From contig DBTQ01000034.1 of assembly GCA_002307135.1 (NCBI GenBank), positions 186,001 through 250,000 on the forward strand: a stretch of 64,000 nucleotides of DNA, read 5' to 3'. The stretch is from Bacteroidetes bacterium UBA1312. Its GTDB lineage: Bacteria; Bacteroidota; Bacteroidia; Chitinophagales; Chitinophagaceae. The notes beneath the pieces were generated by a model. It saw only the letters and a program-made list of their open reading frames with translations. It had not been told where the DNA came from and did not search any database. Positions 63,353-64,000 of this stretch are shown here, in pieces (the stretch's first letter is position 1; every line of letters starts with the position of its first letter). A program made the translations under genes and the position numbers.

Positions 63353-64000
63353 ATGCAAGTAGAACAGCTTTATACCAATTGCCTTAGTGAAGCCGCTTAT
63401 TTCGTTTCAAGTGAAACAGAAGCTGCTATTATAGACCCGCTACGTGATGTAGATGTGTATATTAAAATGGCAGAAGAAAAAGGCGTAACGATTAAATATA
63501 TTTTCGAAACGCATTTCCATGCAGATTTTGTAAGTGGTCATTTGGAGCTTGCCCGACGTACCGGTGCTACTATTGTCTATGGACCGGATACAGAAGCCGG
63601 TTTTGCTTTTTATAAGGCAAAAGACGGAGAAGAATTTAATATAGGAAAGCTGGCGCTAAAGGTATTACATACTCCTGGTCATACGTTGGAAAGTACTTGT
63701 TATTTGTTGCACGACGAAACTGGTGTACCCTATTGTTTATTTTCTGGTGATACACTTTTTGTTGGTGATGTTGGTCGCCCAGATTTGTTCAGTGGTGAAC
63801 TTTCAAAAGAAGAATTAGCGGCTAAAATGTACCATTCATTAGCCACAAAGATAAAACCGTTAAATGATAATATTATAGTATATCCTGCACATGGTCCTGG
63901 TTCTTCCTGTGGTAAAAATTTAGGACCCGAAACCTTTAGTACTATTGGCGAGCAGAAAAAATCGAATTATGCATTGCAAGAAATGAGTCAAGATGAGTTT
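63353..64000 (+). CDS. MBL-fold hydrolase, persulfide dioxygenase-like (3' partial)
   Basis: The frame is open from ATG 63353 to the right edge (216 codons, no stop). It is a metallo-beta-lactamase-fold protein of the ETHE1/BlhA type: THFHADFVSGH holds the metal ligands, then HTPGHTLEST, SGDTLFVGDVGRPDL and YPAHGPGSSCG. Family members oxidise glutathione persulfide to sulfite, and many have C-terminal rhodanese domains, which would lie beyond the window. It fits the sulfur module at 18-22 kb, though 41 kb away. Confidence 0.85.
   Translation, partial: MQVEQLYTNCLSEAAYFVSSETEAAIIDPLRDVDVYIKMAEEKGVTIKYIFETHFHADFVSGHLELARRTGATIVYGPDTEAGFAFYKAKDGEEFNIGKLALKVLHTPGHTLESTCYLLHDETGVPYCLFSGDTLFVGDVGRPDLFSGELSKEELAAKMYHSLATKIKPLNDNIIVYPAHGPGSSCGKNLGPETFSTIGEQKKSNYALQEMSQDEF

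Noticed and set aside
1..64000. Insertion sequences, prophage, CRISPR arrays, toxin-antitoxin pairs
   Set aside because: I looked for transposase, integrase and Cas motifs, direct repeats with spacers, and small coupled genes, and saw none.

Overview
The window is chromosomal DNA of an AT-rich Bacteroidota bacterium, most likely Chitinophagaceae or a close relative. The lineage call rests on five secreted proteins with type IX secretion (T9SS) C-terminal sorting domains, a PorV/PorQ-family barrel, a CarboxypepD_reg/TonB receptor, a complete alternative complex III (ActA-F) gene set, a DAHP synthase-chorismate mutase fusion, and promoters of the Bacteroidota type (TTTG, about 19 nt, TAnnTTTG). 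No phage, insertion sequence or CRISPR array was seen.

Layout. 1-8461: 3' part of ftsH, an rRNA m5C methyltransferase, an MFS carrier, a VWA protein, a GNAT enzyme, DAHP synthase/chorismate mutase and a SAM methyltransferase. 8462-14087: mnmG (gidA) with two exact matches to the ParB-binding site parS, one in the terminator hairpin just upstream and one inside the coding sequence; then a PA-domain T9SS protein and nadA on the minus strand; then a 500-base non-coding stretch with an AT-rich block and a cluster of DnaA-box-like 9-mers, flanked by divergent genes. I read 8.4-14.1 kb as the probable replication-origin domain. 14088-18098: PpiD/SurA-type foldase, nadC and a lipid kinase. nadA and nadC lie on either side of the putative origin.

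18179-22655: a probable sulfur-oxidation module: a TsdA-like dihaem cytochrome, a SoxB-like metallophosphatase, two YeeE/YedE-type membrane proteins, and a convergent cupin with an anti-sigma-like N-terminus. A persulfide-dioxygenase-like gene starts at the right edge (63353). 22885-25617: a T9SS protein and an antiporter-arfB pair. 25983-42209: the respiratory block actA-actB, then a 4.4-kb interruption (two tandem lipoproteins and a GC-rich T9SS esterase), then actC-D-E-F and cytochrome c oxidase subunits II and I. Together these encode quinol to cytochrome c to oxygen electron flow.

42323-64000: pepA and rsmA as a divergent pair with apparently leaderless promoters, a hydroxyacid dehydrogenase, a TonB receptor / giant T9SS protein / PorV-like barrel triad, greA, a HIT protein, tRNA-Lys, a GNAT enzyme, typA, the iscS-iscU-iscA operon (minus strand), methylmalonyl-CoA epimerase, a radical SAM protein, a small T9SS protein and the truncated metallo-beta-lactamase-fold gene. 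Many convergent gene ends are closed by long, perfect inverted repeats.
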